The notes: a model not told the origin generated them from the sequence alone. Positions 42,538-51,359 are shown, numbered from the stretch's first letter. The stretch: 64,000 bases of DNA from an uncultured Collinsella sp. (GCA_900544135.1 UQTU01000001.1:1-64000); one strand, 5' to 3'. A program made the numbers and translations.

Positions 42538-43392
42538 CTATTTCGATGCGCGCTCGGCCGCTTCGATCACGTGTTTGGCGAGGATCGCCGTCGTCACAGC
42601 GCCCACGCCGCCCGGCACGGGCGTGATGGCGTTAACGACCGGCTCCGCAGCATCAGAATCGACGTCGCCGACCAGCTTGCCGGCGGCCTCGTCCCAGTTA
42701 ATGCCCACATCGATGATCGTCTGGCCCTCGCGAACCGCATCCGCGCCAATCGTGCGCGCGCGTCCAACGGCCGCGACCACAATATCAGCCGCACGACACT
42801 CGGCAGCCAAGTCGCGCGTATGCGTATGGCACGTCGTCACCGTGGCATTGCGAGCCGTAAGCATGGCGGCAACGGGACGACCAATCACCAGCGATCGACC
42901 GACGACCGCGACCTTGGCCCCATCCAGCTCAACGCCGTAATGGTCCAGCAACGCCAGCACGGCCTCGGCCGTGCAGGGAGCAAAGCCCTCGCCTCGCCCC
43001 GAAAGCGTGGTAAGCAGCGAGGCCGGCGTCATGGAGTCAACATCCTTGGCGGGATCGAGTGCCGCGGCAACCGCATCCTCGTCAAGCCCGGCGGGCAGCG
43101 GGCGAAACATCAGGCATCCGTGAACAGCCAGGTCGGCATTGATGCCCTCGATAGCCGCCAGCAGCTCATCCTGCGAAACATCGGCAGGCAGCAACACGCG
43201 ACGAGCTTCGATGCCCACCTTTTCGCAGCGTTTGAGTGCACCGCGCTCGTAGGACAGGTCGTCCTCGCGCTCGCCCACGCGAACCATGGCCAACGTCGGC
43301 ACAACGCCGCGCTCACGCAAAGCCGCGCAGCGAGCAGCGAGCTCCTCAGCCAACGCGCGGGCGACGGGAGCACCCTTCAATAGCTCGGCCAT
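42538..43392 (-). CDS. folD: Methylene-tetrahydrofolate dehydrogenase (FolD), cyclohydrolase residues lost
   Basis: A 284-aa FolD. Its fold and NADP domain are intact (VVGRSLVIGRPVAAML, CHTHT, DVGIN, PVPGGVGAVTTAIL). The cyclohydrolase site is not: in the motif Y-V-x-x-K-x-K-A-C the present sequence is SYERGALKRC, so the catalytic Lys is Ala. The QLPLP motif reads FRPLP, so the partner Gln is gone. The Asp of KDVDSMTP remains. It should therefore oxidise methylene-THF but not hydrolyse methenyl-THF. The gene directly upstream, 2 bp away, encodes the separate cyclohydrolase FchA, which would supply the lost step. Start 43392 has AAGGAAGAGGGG. Confidence 0.92.
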   Translation of the reverse strand: MAELLKGAPVARALAEELAARCAALRERGVVPTLAMVRVGEREDDLSYERGALKRCEKVGIEARRVLLPADVSQDELLAAIEGINADLAVHGCLMFRPLPAGLDEDAVAAALDPAKDVDSMTPASLLTTLSGRGEGFAPCTAEAVLALLDHYGVELDGAKVAVVGRSLVIGRPVAAMLTARNATVTTCHTHTRDLAAECRAADIVVAAVGRARTIGADAVREGQTIIDVGINWDEAAGKLVGDVDSDAAEPVVNAITPVPGGVGAVTTAILAKHVIEAAERASK

Positions 43393-43394
43393 GG

Positions 43395-44033
43395 CTATCC
43401 CCTCTTCCTTGCGGCGTCGGCGGCGCGGCGCGCCAGCGCATCGGCGCGCGGCAGCCACGTATCCAGCAGCTCATCGCACGCCGCCTCGAGTTCCTCGGCG
43501 CGCGCCCGGTCTTTCATAGATGTGGTGTTGGCAAAGAGCGTCAGGCTCGCACCCTGCATGGCAGCGCGGCAGAACACGGCGCCGCAGGCCACGTCGGACA
43601 ACAGCTGGCGCGAGCCCTTATCGGCCATGTCCTCGAGCAGCGCCAGCGCGCGGCCGCAGGCATCCATGATCCGATACGGTGGCATGGCCGCCACGTGCAA
43701 CGCGTCCTGAATCGCCGCAGGTCGAGCTGGGTCCTCGCGCGGAATACCGTACGCAGCGGACACCTGGCCGTACGCGCGAACGTCCTCGGCGACCAGGTCC
43801 ACAAGTTCCTGCGCCAACTCGTCTGCCTGGGCAAATGCGCGCGTCAGGTCGTCCGCGCGATCGGCAAGCGCGGGATTAGTCGCCCCATAACGAGCAACCA
43901 TCCCACAAAGCGAGGCACCCAGCGCGCCCACAAAGGCGCTCGCGCTGCCGCCGCCGGGAACCGGCTCGCGCGCGGCCAGCGCCTCGGCGAACCCGCGGCA
44001 GGTCTTGTCCATCATCTCTTGGCTCATACGCAT
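43395..44033 (-). CDS. fchA: Methenyl-tetrahydrofolate cyclohydrolase FchA / FTCD-type cyclodeaminase
   Basis: A 212-aa all-helical protein of the formiminotransferase-cyclodeaminase family. The signature PVPGGGSASAFVGALGASL (about 24-42) is the folate site; AAMPPYRIMD and ACGAVFCRAAMQGASL follow. Stand-alone members act as methenyl-THF cyclohydrolase (FchA) or formimino-THF cyclodeaminase. The 2-bp spacing to a FolD that lacks its cyclohydrolase residues favours FchA; no hutI/hutH-type histidine genes are near. ATG 44033 or ATG 44027 can be the start, both behind GAGGG. Confidence 0.85.
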   Translation of the reverse strand: MRMSQEMMDKTCRGFAEALAAREPVPGGGSASAFVGALGASLCGMVARYGATNPALADRADDLTRAFAQADELAQELVDLVAEDVRAYGQVSAAYGIPREDPARPAAIQDALHVAAMPPYRIMDACGRALALLEDMADKGSRQLLSDVACGAVFCRAAMQGASLTLFANTTSMKDRARAEELEAACDELLDTWLPRADALARRAADAARKRG

Positions 44034-44188
44034 GCACCCTCAAGTCGTATACATCGGTCGGGTGGCAACCGCCGGCCAACCGCATCGATCACATAATGGT
44101 GCTAAGTCTAGCCCATAAGTACTCGAGCGTCAGCGCACCTGGCCATCGCGGATTTCTATGACACACGATAGGCGGCAGCGACGCAAAC

Positions 44189-44206
44189 ATGGGACACATG
44201 ACCCAC
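44189..44206 (+). promoter_or_regulatory. Shared upstream motif, copy 1
   Basis: ATGGGACACATGACCCAC, a partial dyad, lies about 200 bp before the first lipoprotein gene. The same motif with one difference occurs at 45159, about 75 bp before the paralogue. It may be an operator or a remnant of the duplication. The rest of this 370-bp gap holds only a short unsupported frame starting at 44262. Confidence 0.4.
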
Positions 44207-44403
44207 GTTTCGGGACTCTCGGACGGCGGCAACTGGGGCATACATATAAGTAAGGAGCCCCATGTTGGGGCAACGCCCGCCACGGCGCCGGACAAAGAAC
44301 GGAGGAATCACCGCACAGCAAACAAAGCCATCATGTGCGCGCGCAAGCGCCGACCGGCGATCCGCGACACACGATGCCTCTAACAGACAAGGAGGACGCC
44401 ACC

Positions 44404-45006
44404 ATGAAGAAAAAGACCCTATCAATCCTTTCCCTTTGCATCGCCCTCTTTGCCGCGCTTGCCCTTGTCGGCTGCGGCGGGAACGCATCGGGCGGGGGCA
44501 GCAGCGCATCCAAGAGCGAGGGCAAGGAAAAGGCCCCCGTCGCCAAGAAGACCGACTTTATCTGGTTTAAGGTCGAGATGCCCGAGGGCGTCGGCGTAAG
44601 CGACTCCGCCGGCAAGAATGCCGACAGGGTCCAGCTCACCTTCCCCGAAGACGAGAACGCCTCGGCCGATCGCTTTATCCCCGTTTGGAAAAAAGCGATG
44701 ACAGCCGAGGAATCCCACGCCGACCAGGCAGAAAAGAAGGGGGATACGTTCCAGTGGAAGGATGACGGGTCCGTCGAGTATAACGGCAGGACGTGGCTCG
44801 TCGGAACATACGAGGACAACAGCGGCATCTCAACCATGCTTTTTACCGACGTTGAGCCGGGAAGCGTCTACGTCCTCATCTCGAACTTCGACAAGCACAA
44901 GAAAGAAGCCGAGACGCTCCTCAACTCCATCGAGTTCCCCGATGACATGGCAGAGGCAGTTTCCGAGGCGCGCGAAGTCGAGATTTCGAGCATCGAGCTC
45001 AAGTAA
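44404..45006 (+). CDS. Lipoprotein, paralogue 1
   Basis: A 200-aa exported lipoprotein of no family I recognise. The signal peptide is MKKKTLSILSLCIALFAALA, the lipobox is LVGC (Cys about 23), and a Gly/Ser/Lys-rich spacer follows. The mature domain begins KKTDFIWFKVEMPEGV and continues with RFIPVW, VEYNGRTWLVGTY and ISNFDKHKKEAETLLNSIEF, which suggests a mixed alpha/beta domain. Ribosome site AGGAGG precedes ATG 44404. The neighbour at 45250 is a clear paralogue with the same signal peptide and the same TDFIWFKVE block. A terminator follows each copy. Confidence 0.8.
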   Translation: MKKKTLSILSLCIALFAALALVGCGGNASGGGSSASKSEGKEKAPVAKKTDFIWFKVEMPEGVGVSDSAGKNADRVQLTFPEDENASADRFIPVWKKAMTAEESHADQAEKKGDTFQWKDDGSVEYNGRTWLVGTYEDNSGISTMLFTDVEPGSVYVLISNFDKHKKEAETLLNSIEFPDDMAEAVSEAREVEISSIELK

Positions 45007-45076
45007 CGGGACACCCGCACGCGCCTACGCGCACCTGCGCACATGCGCCCCATTAAAGCAACGGGCACCCAACCCC

Positions 45077-45112
45077 GGGGAGGGCCGACAGGCATCGGCC
45101 CTCCCCTCTTTT
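45077..45112 (+). terminator. Intrinsic terminator after lipoprotein 1
   Basis: GGAGGGCCGA pairs with TCGGCCCTCC and is followed by CCTCTTTTGG. Confidence 0.85.
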
Positions 45113-45158
45113 GGACCCGCGCATATTGCCACTTGTCGGCGCAAATCCGGCCCTCAGA

Positions 45159-45176
45159 ATGGGACACATGGCCCAC
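45159..45176 (+). promoter_or_regulatory. Shared upstream motif, copy 2
   Basis: ATGGGACACATGGCCCAC differs from 44189-44206 at one position and precedes the second lipoprotein gene. Confidence 0.4.
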
Positions 45177-45249
45177 CCTAGCGAGCCGTCCACGCGTACA
45201 GTAAAGGCAGGTAATCCATGGGCGGTTACAGATCGAGGAGGACACGACC

Positions 45250-45843
45250 ATGAAAAAGAAGGCCTTTGCGATTCTCACACTCTGCATCAGTCTCCTTGCC
45301 GCGGTTGCCCTGGTGGGTTGCGGCGGAAGCGGCGGCGCTACCGGCAGTGGCGGTGGCGGCGGCGCAGAAAAGCCAGCCGTGGATATGAGGACCGACTTCA
45401 TTTGGTTTAAGGTCGAGGTGCCCGAGGGCGTCGAGATCACCGACGTTGCCGGCGACACCGCCGACAGGGCCCAGTTTAAGTTCACCGAGAGCGAGCACGC
45501 CAGCGATCGCTTCATCCCTGTCTTCGACTCTGACAAGAACGCTGACGAGCTGTTCGACTACGAGGCCAAATGGAAGGCCAACTTTGAGTGGACCGAGAAT
45601 GATCCCGTCAAGTACAACGGCAAGACTTGGCGCAACGCTTCCTATACACACTCGGGCGGCGTAACGACTGAGTACTTCACCGAAGCAGGCGGCGGCAGCG
45701 TTTACGTGAGCATCGACAATGTCGAGGAGCACAAGGACGCCGTCGAGACCATGATGAAGTCTCTGGAATTTGCCGACGACATCGCCGAAGCCAAGACCGA
45801 GGCCATGGACGTCAAGCTCGACGATATCGAGATCAAGCGCTAA
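45250..45843 (+). CDS. Lipoprotein, paralogue 2
   Basis: A 197-aa paralogue of the preceding lipoprotein with the same plan: signal MKKKAFAILTLCISLLAAVA, lipobox LVGC, a Gly-rich spacer, then RTDFIWFKVEVPEGVEI. Conserved blocks are ASDRFIPVF, KYNGKTWRNASY and KDAVETMMKSLEF. Sequence between blocks has diverged strongly, so the duplication is not recent. ATG 45250 follows GAGGA. A terminator follows. Confidence 0.8.
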   Translation: MKKKAFAILTLCISLLAAVALVGCGGSGGATGSGGGGGAEKPAVDMRTDFIWFKVEVPEGVEITDVAGDTADRAQFKFTESEHASDRFIPVFDSDKNADELFDYEAKWKANFEWTENDPVKYNGKTWRNASYTHSGGVTTEYFTEAGGGSVYVSIDNVEEHKDAVETMMKSLEFADDIAEAKTEAMDVKLDDIEIKR

Positions 45844-45912
45844 GCAACTGGCGAGCGCAGCGGGAAACACGGGCGCAGTGCAAACAAGCGACGGTGCCCC
45901 AGCGTTTCGTAC

Positions 45913-45945
45913 TAAGGGAGGGCCGGTAAACCGACCCTCCCTTTC
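45913..45945 (+). terminator. Intrinsic terminator after lipoprotein 2
   Basis: AAGGGAGGGCCGG pairs with CCGACCCTCCCTT around TAAA and is followed by TCTT. Confidence 0.85.
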
Positions 45946-46148
45946 TTATGCCGGCACCTGACGAACGCGAGGATGCCGGACGCCGGAACCACCCCAAATG
46001 TGGCAACGGTACGAAAACGGCAAGCACCCAAACACGTCCGCCCGCCGATTTATAGCGCCGCGCACACAATTAAACCAGCATCTTTAAACATCTGGGCAGT
46101 ATAGTGACCAAAACTATCGCATAACCGCACCCTGCGAATGGAGGAGTT

Positions 46149-48650
46149 ATGACCGAACACCACGCCATCAGTCGTCGAGCGTTTACGCTGGGCCTAGGAC
46201 TTGCGGCGTTGTCGCCGCTTGCAAGCCTGCCCGAAACCGCGGGATTGGGCCTTCCCATGCGCGCGGCATTTGCAGAAGACACGCCCACACCGGCGGCCAC
46301 CCTCGACAAGTTCGTCATTCGCCTTCGCCCCGCGGGCTATTTTCGCACCGCGAGCGTCAACCAAGACGGCAACGTTCGCGGCAACGTCTGCCACCTGTTT
46401 AACGACGGCACGTCCAGCAAGCTCATCCTTGAGAACGTAACGACCAAGAATGACGATACAAACTGGTATGCTATCCGCACCTTGCTCAATTTCGAAGAGC
46501 ATAAAAAGACGGGCTACAGCATTTGGTCGGTCGACGACGACTCTGACAAAGATGGAAAGGTCATCCACGTATGGGGCGGCGAGTATGACAACAAGCCCAG
46601 CCGCGCTTTTGCGTTCGAGCGTCAATCAAACGGAACCTATATCATCCGAGACCGCACGGTCGAGAAAGAAACCGAGAAAAAAGACATTAAGTACCTGGCA
46701 ATAGAATCGAACGGCGAAGACCAGGACAACAATAAGATCTGCCATAAGAGTAAGAGCATTCCGTGGGAGCTCGAACTTATCGGTTACGACATGAAAAAGA
46801 ACGATGCCACGGTTAGCAGCCTCGACTGGATCACGTACAGCAGCTACGTCGATGGGCCATGTTGGATGAAATACGTCGACGACAACAAGTTCCTCGACGA
46901 GCTGAGCATCCCGGGTACGCACGATTCGGGCACCTGCAGCGTGGACAACGACACTGAGCCCCAATCCTCGCAAGTAAAATGCCAGCAGGATTACATTCCC
47001 ACGCAGTTGCTCGAAGGCATTCGCTATTTTGATATCCGGCTCGGAAAGGGCGACGACCCCGGTATCGACCACGGGGATTACTACCTGCTCAAAAAAGACG
47101 CGTACTTTATGCATCTTTCCGATGTCATAGGCTACTTCAAAACGTTTTTGAACGAAAACCCGACAGAAGCGCTCATCATGCTTGTATCACGAGGCAACGA
47201 CGAGGCTACCGACGAAAGTGTTACGACGGCTTTCGCCAAGGTTTTGGACGACAACCCCAAACTGTTCTATACGTCGAGCCGAATCCCCACGCTACACGAG
47301 GTGCGCGGAAAGATCGTTCTGCTGCGTCGATTTAGGCTCGCCGGCAACAGTGTAAGCGGCCACACGTGGGGCCTCGACCTTACCGAATGGGATGACAAGA
47401 TCAAGGCTCACTCCGACAGCGCCACTATGTGTCTCGTCCAAGACGCGCGGGGCTTTGAAGCCGCGGGGGAAACAGGCGACAAAGAGCCCTATTGCACCAA
47501 GGTATACGCCCAGGACAAGTACAAACTCACGGGAACCGACAAGCTCAGCTGGGTCGATAATGCGCTGAAGGAAACGACCGGGCGCACGCGCAACGAGGTA
47601 GATGTCGAGGACGATAACGGGGCCAAGGAGCAAGTCCTGGAGCGCTGCTGGTCTATCAACTACACCAGCTGCACGGGCTTGTCGCACGGAGGCAATCCTT
47701 TTACCTCGGCACGAGTAGTCAACGAGCATCTGTATAAGAGCCCGTACATCAACCCCAGCGGCACCGAGGATACAAAGTCAGATTACCTCAAGCACATTGG
47801 CATCATCGCATCCGACTTTGTTGATGCGGCGCTGGCCCGGAGCATCTACCAGCGCAATTACGATACGGAGCACAAGCAGACGGCTTCGTACTATCTCCCG
47901 TACTATCTCCCGACCCGCATGCGCATGACGTACGGCGACTCGCTGAGCGATGCCTCATTCCAGGATGGCAAGACCGTTGGCGAGGGTCATTTCCGCCTTG
48001 CCGACAGCAGCAACGCGCTCAACGCGACAGCTTCGGGCCATGCGTTTGCCATTGAATACGTGGATGTCGACGCCCTGGGCAACGAGACCGTTACGGGGCT
48101 GCAGGGCTCTGTGCCCATCGATATCGATCCACGCGCGCTGACGCCCCATTTTGAGGGACTCGAAGGCCTTAAGGCCGGCGAAGACGTGCGCGCCAAGATT
48201 GCGGCATCACTCGAGGGCAAGCTCGAAACCGATGCCTGCACGGCCCAGCTCGAGTTTGTGCACGACGCGAACGGCGCTCCGGGCACGGCAATGGCCGAGG
48301 GCGAAACATTTGCCGCAGGAACGTACTGGGTGCGCGTGAACGGTCTCTTGGGCGACGCGGCGCAGAACTACACGCTCGCCAGCGACGGAGCCGCAAGCTT
48401 TACCGTAGCGGCCTCGGGCAGTGCAGGCGGCACCGGCGCCGGCAACGGCAGCGGCACGGGTTCCAACGCAGACAGCGCTGATAAGAATGGTAAGGGCAAC
48501 AAGGGCAAGGGCTCGGGCGGAAAGCTCGCCAACACGGGCGACGGTTCCGGCATTGCCGCCGGGCTCGCCGCTGCCGCCATGGCGACGACAGTCGCCGGCG
48601 CAGCAATGCTTGCCAGTGACCGCGACAATACCGAGGACGTTAACGAATAG
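46149..48650 (+). CDS. Wall-anchored PI-PLC-like phosphodiesterase
   Basis: An 833-aa exported protein. The N-terminus HAISRRAFTLGLGLAAL is a twin-arginine signal. Residues about 50-215 resemble a ricin/fascin-like beta domain. A phosphatidylinositol-specific phospholipase C X domain follows (about 235-620): SIPGTHDSGT with the first catalytic His, GIRYFDIRL, a His in DHGDYYL, and LIMLVSRGN. A fibronectin/Ig-like domain (about 655-765), a Gly/Ser/Lys linker and a sorting signal complete it: LANTG at about 795, a hydrophobic helix, then a short tail with SDRDNTEDVNE. LAxTG is the form used by class E sortases of Actinobacteria. It probably cleaves inositol phospholipids or glycolipid anchors at the surface. 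ATG 46149 has the site ATGGAGGAG. Confidence 0.88.
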   Translation: MTEHHAISRRAFTLGLGLAALSPLASLPETAGLGLPMRAAFAEDTPTPAATLDKFVIRLRPAGYFRTASVNQDGNVRGNVCHLFNDGTSSKLILENVTTKNDDTNWYAIRTLLNFEEHKKTGYSIWSVDDDSDKDGKVIHVWGGEYDNKPSRAFAFERQSNGTYIIRDRTVEKETEKKDIKYLAIESNGEDQDNNKICHKSKSIPWELELIGYDMKKNDATVSSLDWITYSSYVDGPCWMKYVDDNKFLDELSIPGTHDSGTCSVDNDTEPQSSQVKCQQDYIPTQLLEGIRYFDIRLGKGDDPGIDHGDYYLLKKDAYFMHLSDVIGYFKTFLNENPTEALIMLVSRGNDEATDESVTTAFAKVLDDNPKLFYTSSRIPTLHEVRGKIVLLRRFRLAGNSVSGHTWGLDLTEWDDKIKAHSDSATMCLVQDARGFEAAGETGDKEPYCTKVYAQDKYKLTGTDKLSWVDNALKETTGRTRNEVDVEDDNGAKEQVLERCWSINYTSCTGLSHGGNPFTSARVVNEHLYKSPYINPSGTEDTKSDYLKHIGIIASDFVDAALARSIYQRNYDTEHKQTASYYLPYYLPTRMRMTYGDSLSDASFQDGKTVGEGHFRLADSSNALNATASGHAFAIEYVDVDALGNETVTGLQGSVPIDIDPRALTPHFEGLEGLKAGEDVRAKIAASLEGKLETDACTAQLEFVHDANGAPGTAMAEGETFAAGTYWVRVNGLLGDAAQNYTLASDGAASFTVAASGSAGGTGAGNGSGTGSNADSADKNGKGNKGKGSGGKLANTGDGSGIAAGLAAAAMATTVAGAAMLASDRDNTEDVNE

Positions 48651-48680
48651 GCAAGCCAGTTTTTTGGGCGCATCAACTCA

Positions 48681-48717
48681 ATCGGGGCGCAGAATACCGT
48701 TCTGCGCCCCGATTTTT
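48681..48717 (+). terminator. Intrinsic terminator
   Basis: ATCGGGGCGCAGAA pairs with TTCTGCGCCCCGAT around 5 nt, followed by TTTT. Confidence 0.95.
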
Positions 48718-48742
48718 ACCTTGGACCGAACGCCGTTATCGG

Positions 48743-49012
48743 CTACATCACCATGTTCAGCGCATTCACGAACTCCTGAGCTTGGGAGCGGCTGCTCAGG
48801 CTAAAGACACAAGCAGTCAACAGCCTGTTACGTAGGAAAACGTCGCGGCCCTTGATCCTGTTGACCCCCGTGATGTCCTTAAGATAGACAATCTCGGTGT
48901 GCTTGCCGCCGAAAGTACCCTTCCTGAGCACCTCGATACGATTGGGGTAGATCTTGACGTCTTTAAACCTACCCGAACCTTTGTCCTGGAATAGCAGCGT
49001 GTTGTTGTCCAT
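48743..49012 (-). CDS. Small PH-like domain protein
   Basis: An 89-aa protein with alternating strands and a final helix: MDNNTLLFQDKGSGRFKDV, RIEVLRKGTFGGKHTEIVYL, DITGVNRIKG and SSRSQAQEFVNALNMVM. The order of seven short strands and one C-terminal amphipathic helix fits a bacterial PH domain, often found as short DUF4429-type proteins. It has no signal peptide. ATG 49012 lies 8 nt from GGGAG; the frame is open to GTG 49057 but has no site there. Function is unknown. Confidence 0.6.
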   Translation of the reverse strand: MDNNTLLFQDKGSGRFKDVKIYPNRIEVLRKGTFGGKHTEIVYLKDITGVNRIKGRDVFLRNRLLTACVFSLSSRSQAQEFVNALNMVM

Positions 49013-49180
49013 ACGCGTCACTCCCGTGGGGTTCGCTAAAACTGTCTCTATTGCCACATTTTAGTCACCGCAAGGCTCCCATGCGAAGGTGCCAGACAGC
49101 AAAGCAATTCGTGTCCGCGCGAGGCTTTAAACTAAATGCAATCAAGATGCATTCCACAAGAGGAAAGTGGGGCGACAGTG

Positions 49181-50230
49181 ATGGGCGAACTGGTAAACCG
49201 TGGAGAATCGGCAATCGTGCCCGAAGGTTTTTACAAGCAGGTCTCCTCAATTCTCAACGCCGCTCGCGACAAGGCCTATACCGCCGTTAACTTTGCGATG
49301 GTTGAGGCGTATTGGGAGATCGGCAAGAGCATTGTTGACGAGCAGGGCGGAGAGGAGCGCGCCAAGTATGGAGAGGCGCTGCTCAAGGCCCTCGCAATCA
49401 GACTTACTAAGGATTTTGGTAAAGGTTTTGAAGCAAGAGAGCTGCGCAAAATGCGTCAGTTCTATCTTGCGTTTCCAATTCGGGACTCACTGCGTCCCGA
49501 ATTGAGCTGGACACATTACCGCAGGTTAATACGCATTCCTGACCCCGAAGCTCGCAACTGGTACATGAACGAATGCGCCGACTCTCGCTGGAGCACGCGC
49601 CAGCTCGAACGCCAGATCAACACCATGTTCCGCGAGCGCCTACTTGCTAGCAAGGACAAGGAGGCCGTCACCCAGGAAATCCAAAAGAGCGCCCCGGCTC
49701 GTCGCCCCGAGGATATCATCCGCGACCCATATGTACTTGAGTTTTTAGGTTTCTCGGACGATACTGCGTTTCGCGAGAGCGATCTAGAGCAGGCGCTCAT
49801 CACGCATCTTCAGAAGTTCCTGCTGGAGCTTGGTCGTGGTTTCGCTTTTGAGGCGCGCCAAAAGCGCATCACCTTTGATGGGCGCCATTTCTATATTGAC
49901 CTTGTGTTTTACAACTATCTGATGCGCTGCTTCGTGCTTATCGACCTTAAGACGGACGATCTTACGCACCAGGACTTGGGCCAGATGCAAATGTATGTGA
50001 ACTACTACACGCGCGAGCTCATGAACGAAGGCGACAATCCGCCCATAGGCATCGTGCTCTGCGCGGACAAAAGCGATTCGATTGTCGAGTACACGCTACC
50101 CGAAGACAACGACCAAGTGTTTGCCGCCAAATACCTGCCGTATCTTCCAAGCAAGGAAGAACTGGCGCGCGAGCTGAGTGCCGAGTACCGCGCCATCAAC
50201 GAAGCGACTAATGGCGAAGCGCAAGGGTAG
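49181..50230 (+). CDS. YhcG/DUF1016-family PD-(D/E)XK nuclease-like protein
   Basis: A 349-aa protein of the DUF1016 (YhcG) family. An N-terminal helical domain (VEAYWEIGKSIVDEQ, then LSWTHYRRLIRI) is followed by the PD-(D/E)XK domain: FYIDLVFYNYLMRCFVLIDL with the catalytic Asp and Asp-x-Lys (IDLK), and LGQMQMYVNYYTREL. Proteins of this family occur beside type I restriction systems and in defence islands, and a complete type I locus begins 2 kb downstream. ATG 49181 was chosen because the family begins near here; ATG 49136 is in frame. Confidence 0.88.
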   Translation: MGELVNRGESAIVPEGFYKQVSSILNAARDKAYTAVNFAMVEAYWEIGKSIVDEQGGEERAKYGEALLKALAIRLTKDFGKGFEARELRKMRQFYLAFPIRDSLRPELSWTHYRRLIRIPDPEARNWYMNECADSRWSTRQLERQINTMFRERLLASKDKEAVTQEIQKSAPARRPEDIIRDPYVLEFLGFSDDTAFRESDLEQALITHLQKFLLELGRGFAFEARQKRITFDGRHFYIDLVFYNYLMRCFVLIDLKTDDLTHQDLGQMQMYVNYYTRELMNEGDNPPIGIVLCADKSDSIVEYTLPEDNDQVFAAKYLPYLPSKEELARELSAEYRAINEATNGEAQG

Positions 50231-50293
50231 CGGCACGTTGCGACCGATACCCCCGACGGCGCTCCACATCACCCGGGATAAGAGGAGCTTTCC

Positions 50294-51082
50294 ATGACAG
50301 ACAGACCGAAAACAACACTGCGCGACTGCATCTATGGGCTTGCCGTCGGTGACGTGCTGGGCGTTCCCTACGAGTTCAGGCCCCGCGGCACGTTCGAATG
50401 CACGGGCATGATCGGCTACGGCACGCATGGGCAACCCGCCGGCACCTGGAGCGACGACACATCTATGACGCTTGCTACCTGCGACTCGATTAGGGAGCTC
50501 GGGCACATTGACACCGCGGACATGCGCGACAAGTTCGTAAGCTGGATTGCCCGTGGCGAGTATACGATCGACGGCGTTTTCGATTACGGCGGCACAACCG
50601 CCCGCGCCTTGCACACCGGCAAAGGAGGCTCCGGCGAGCGCGACAACGGCAACGGATCGCTCATGCGCATCGCGCCCCTGGCGTTCACCGATGCGACAGA
50701 CGAAGAGGTCAGCGAGGTCTCCGCGATTACGCACGCCCACAGAACGTCAACCGATGCATGCGTCATATTTGTCGAGCTGATGAGGACCGTGATGAACGAC
50801 GCGCTCCCCTCGTGGGCACTCCACCTGAAAGGCGTGCCTGAGCAGGAAATCAGGTCAGGTGGCTTCGTGCGCGACACGCTTAAAGCCGCTACCTGGTGCT
50901 TTGTCAACACCAACAGTTACGAAGATTGCGTCCTTGCCGCCGTCAATCTGGGCGACGACACCGACACCACCGCAGCCGTCGCAGGTGCGCTCGCTGGCAC
51001 GGTATACGGTATCGACGCGATTCCACGGGAATGGATCGACACCCTGCGCGGCAAAGAGTTGATTGAGGGCTGCTTGTTTTAG
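50294..51082 (+). CDS. ADP-ribosylglycohydrolase
   Basis: A 262-aa DraG/ARH-fold enzyme that removes ADP-ribose from proteins or nucleic acids with two Mg ions. The metal ligands lie in GTWSDDTSMTL (about 50) and NLGDDTDTTAAVAGALAG (about 223), with the substrate loop RDNGNGSLMRIAP (about 116). Ribosome site AAGAGGAG precedes ATG. It is followed 32 bp later by a small acidic protein gene. The location between a DUF1016 protein and a restriction locus is suggestive of defence, but the enzyme may serve general ADP-ribose turnover. Confidence 0.92.
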   Translation: MTDRPKTTLRDCIYGLAVGDVLGVPYEFRPRGTFECTGMIGYGTHGQPAGTWSDDTSMTLATCDSIRELGHIDTADMRDKFVSWIARGEYTIDGVFDYGGTTARALHTGKGGSGERDNGNGSLMRIAPLAFTDATDEEVSEVSAITHAHRTSTDACVIFVELMRTVMNDALPSWALHLKGVPEQEIRSGGFVRDTLKAATWCFVNTNSYEDCVLAAVNLGDDTDTTAAVAGALAGTVYGIDAIPREWIDTLRGKELIEGCLF

Positions 51083-51114
51083 GGCGCCATTCAAGAAATA
51101 AGGTAGGAGGCATC

Positions 51115-51336
51115 ATGGAGAGGAAGATCGCGAATATCGATGAGTTCCAAATGGACGAAAACGAGACCCCGATACTCCCAGCGGGGCTGAGGGAGGAAGA
51201 ATGCCTTTACGTCCTCCCCGACGGGCGTTACCTCCCCTGCGGGCTCTACAGGACCGCGGACGGCGGTTCGCTCATTTATGAGCCATCCGAACTATGCTTC
51301 TTCGAACAGATGCTTGCTCAATTCAAAGAGTGCTAG
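51115..51336 (+). CDS. Small hypothetical protein next to the ADP-ribosylglycohydrolase
   Basis: A 73-aa acidic protein: MERKIANIDEFQMDE, REEECLYVLPDGRYLPCGLY, then SLIYEPSELCFFEQMLAQF. It has four Cys and no membrane segment. The strong ribosome site AGGTAGGAGG and its 32-bp distance from the previous gene support expression as a pair. I do not recognise the family. Confidence 0.65.
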   Translation: MERKIANIDEFQMDENETPILPAGLREEECLYVLPDGRYLPCGLYRTADGGSLIYEPSELCFFEQMLAQFKEC

Positions 51337-51359
51337 AGACTTGATTGCCCGTTAGATCG

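Noticed and set aside
44262..44570. 102-codon frame with a ribosome-site-like AAGGAG before the first lipoprotein
   Set aside because: It runs into the lipoprotein gene in another phase and is Arg/Pro-rich shadow sequence beyond the first codons. A leader peptide is possible but unproven.
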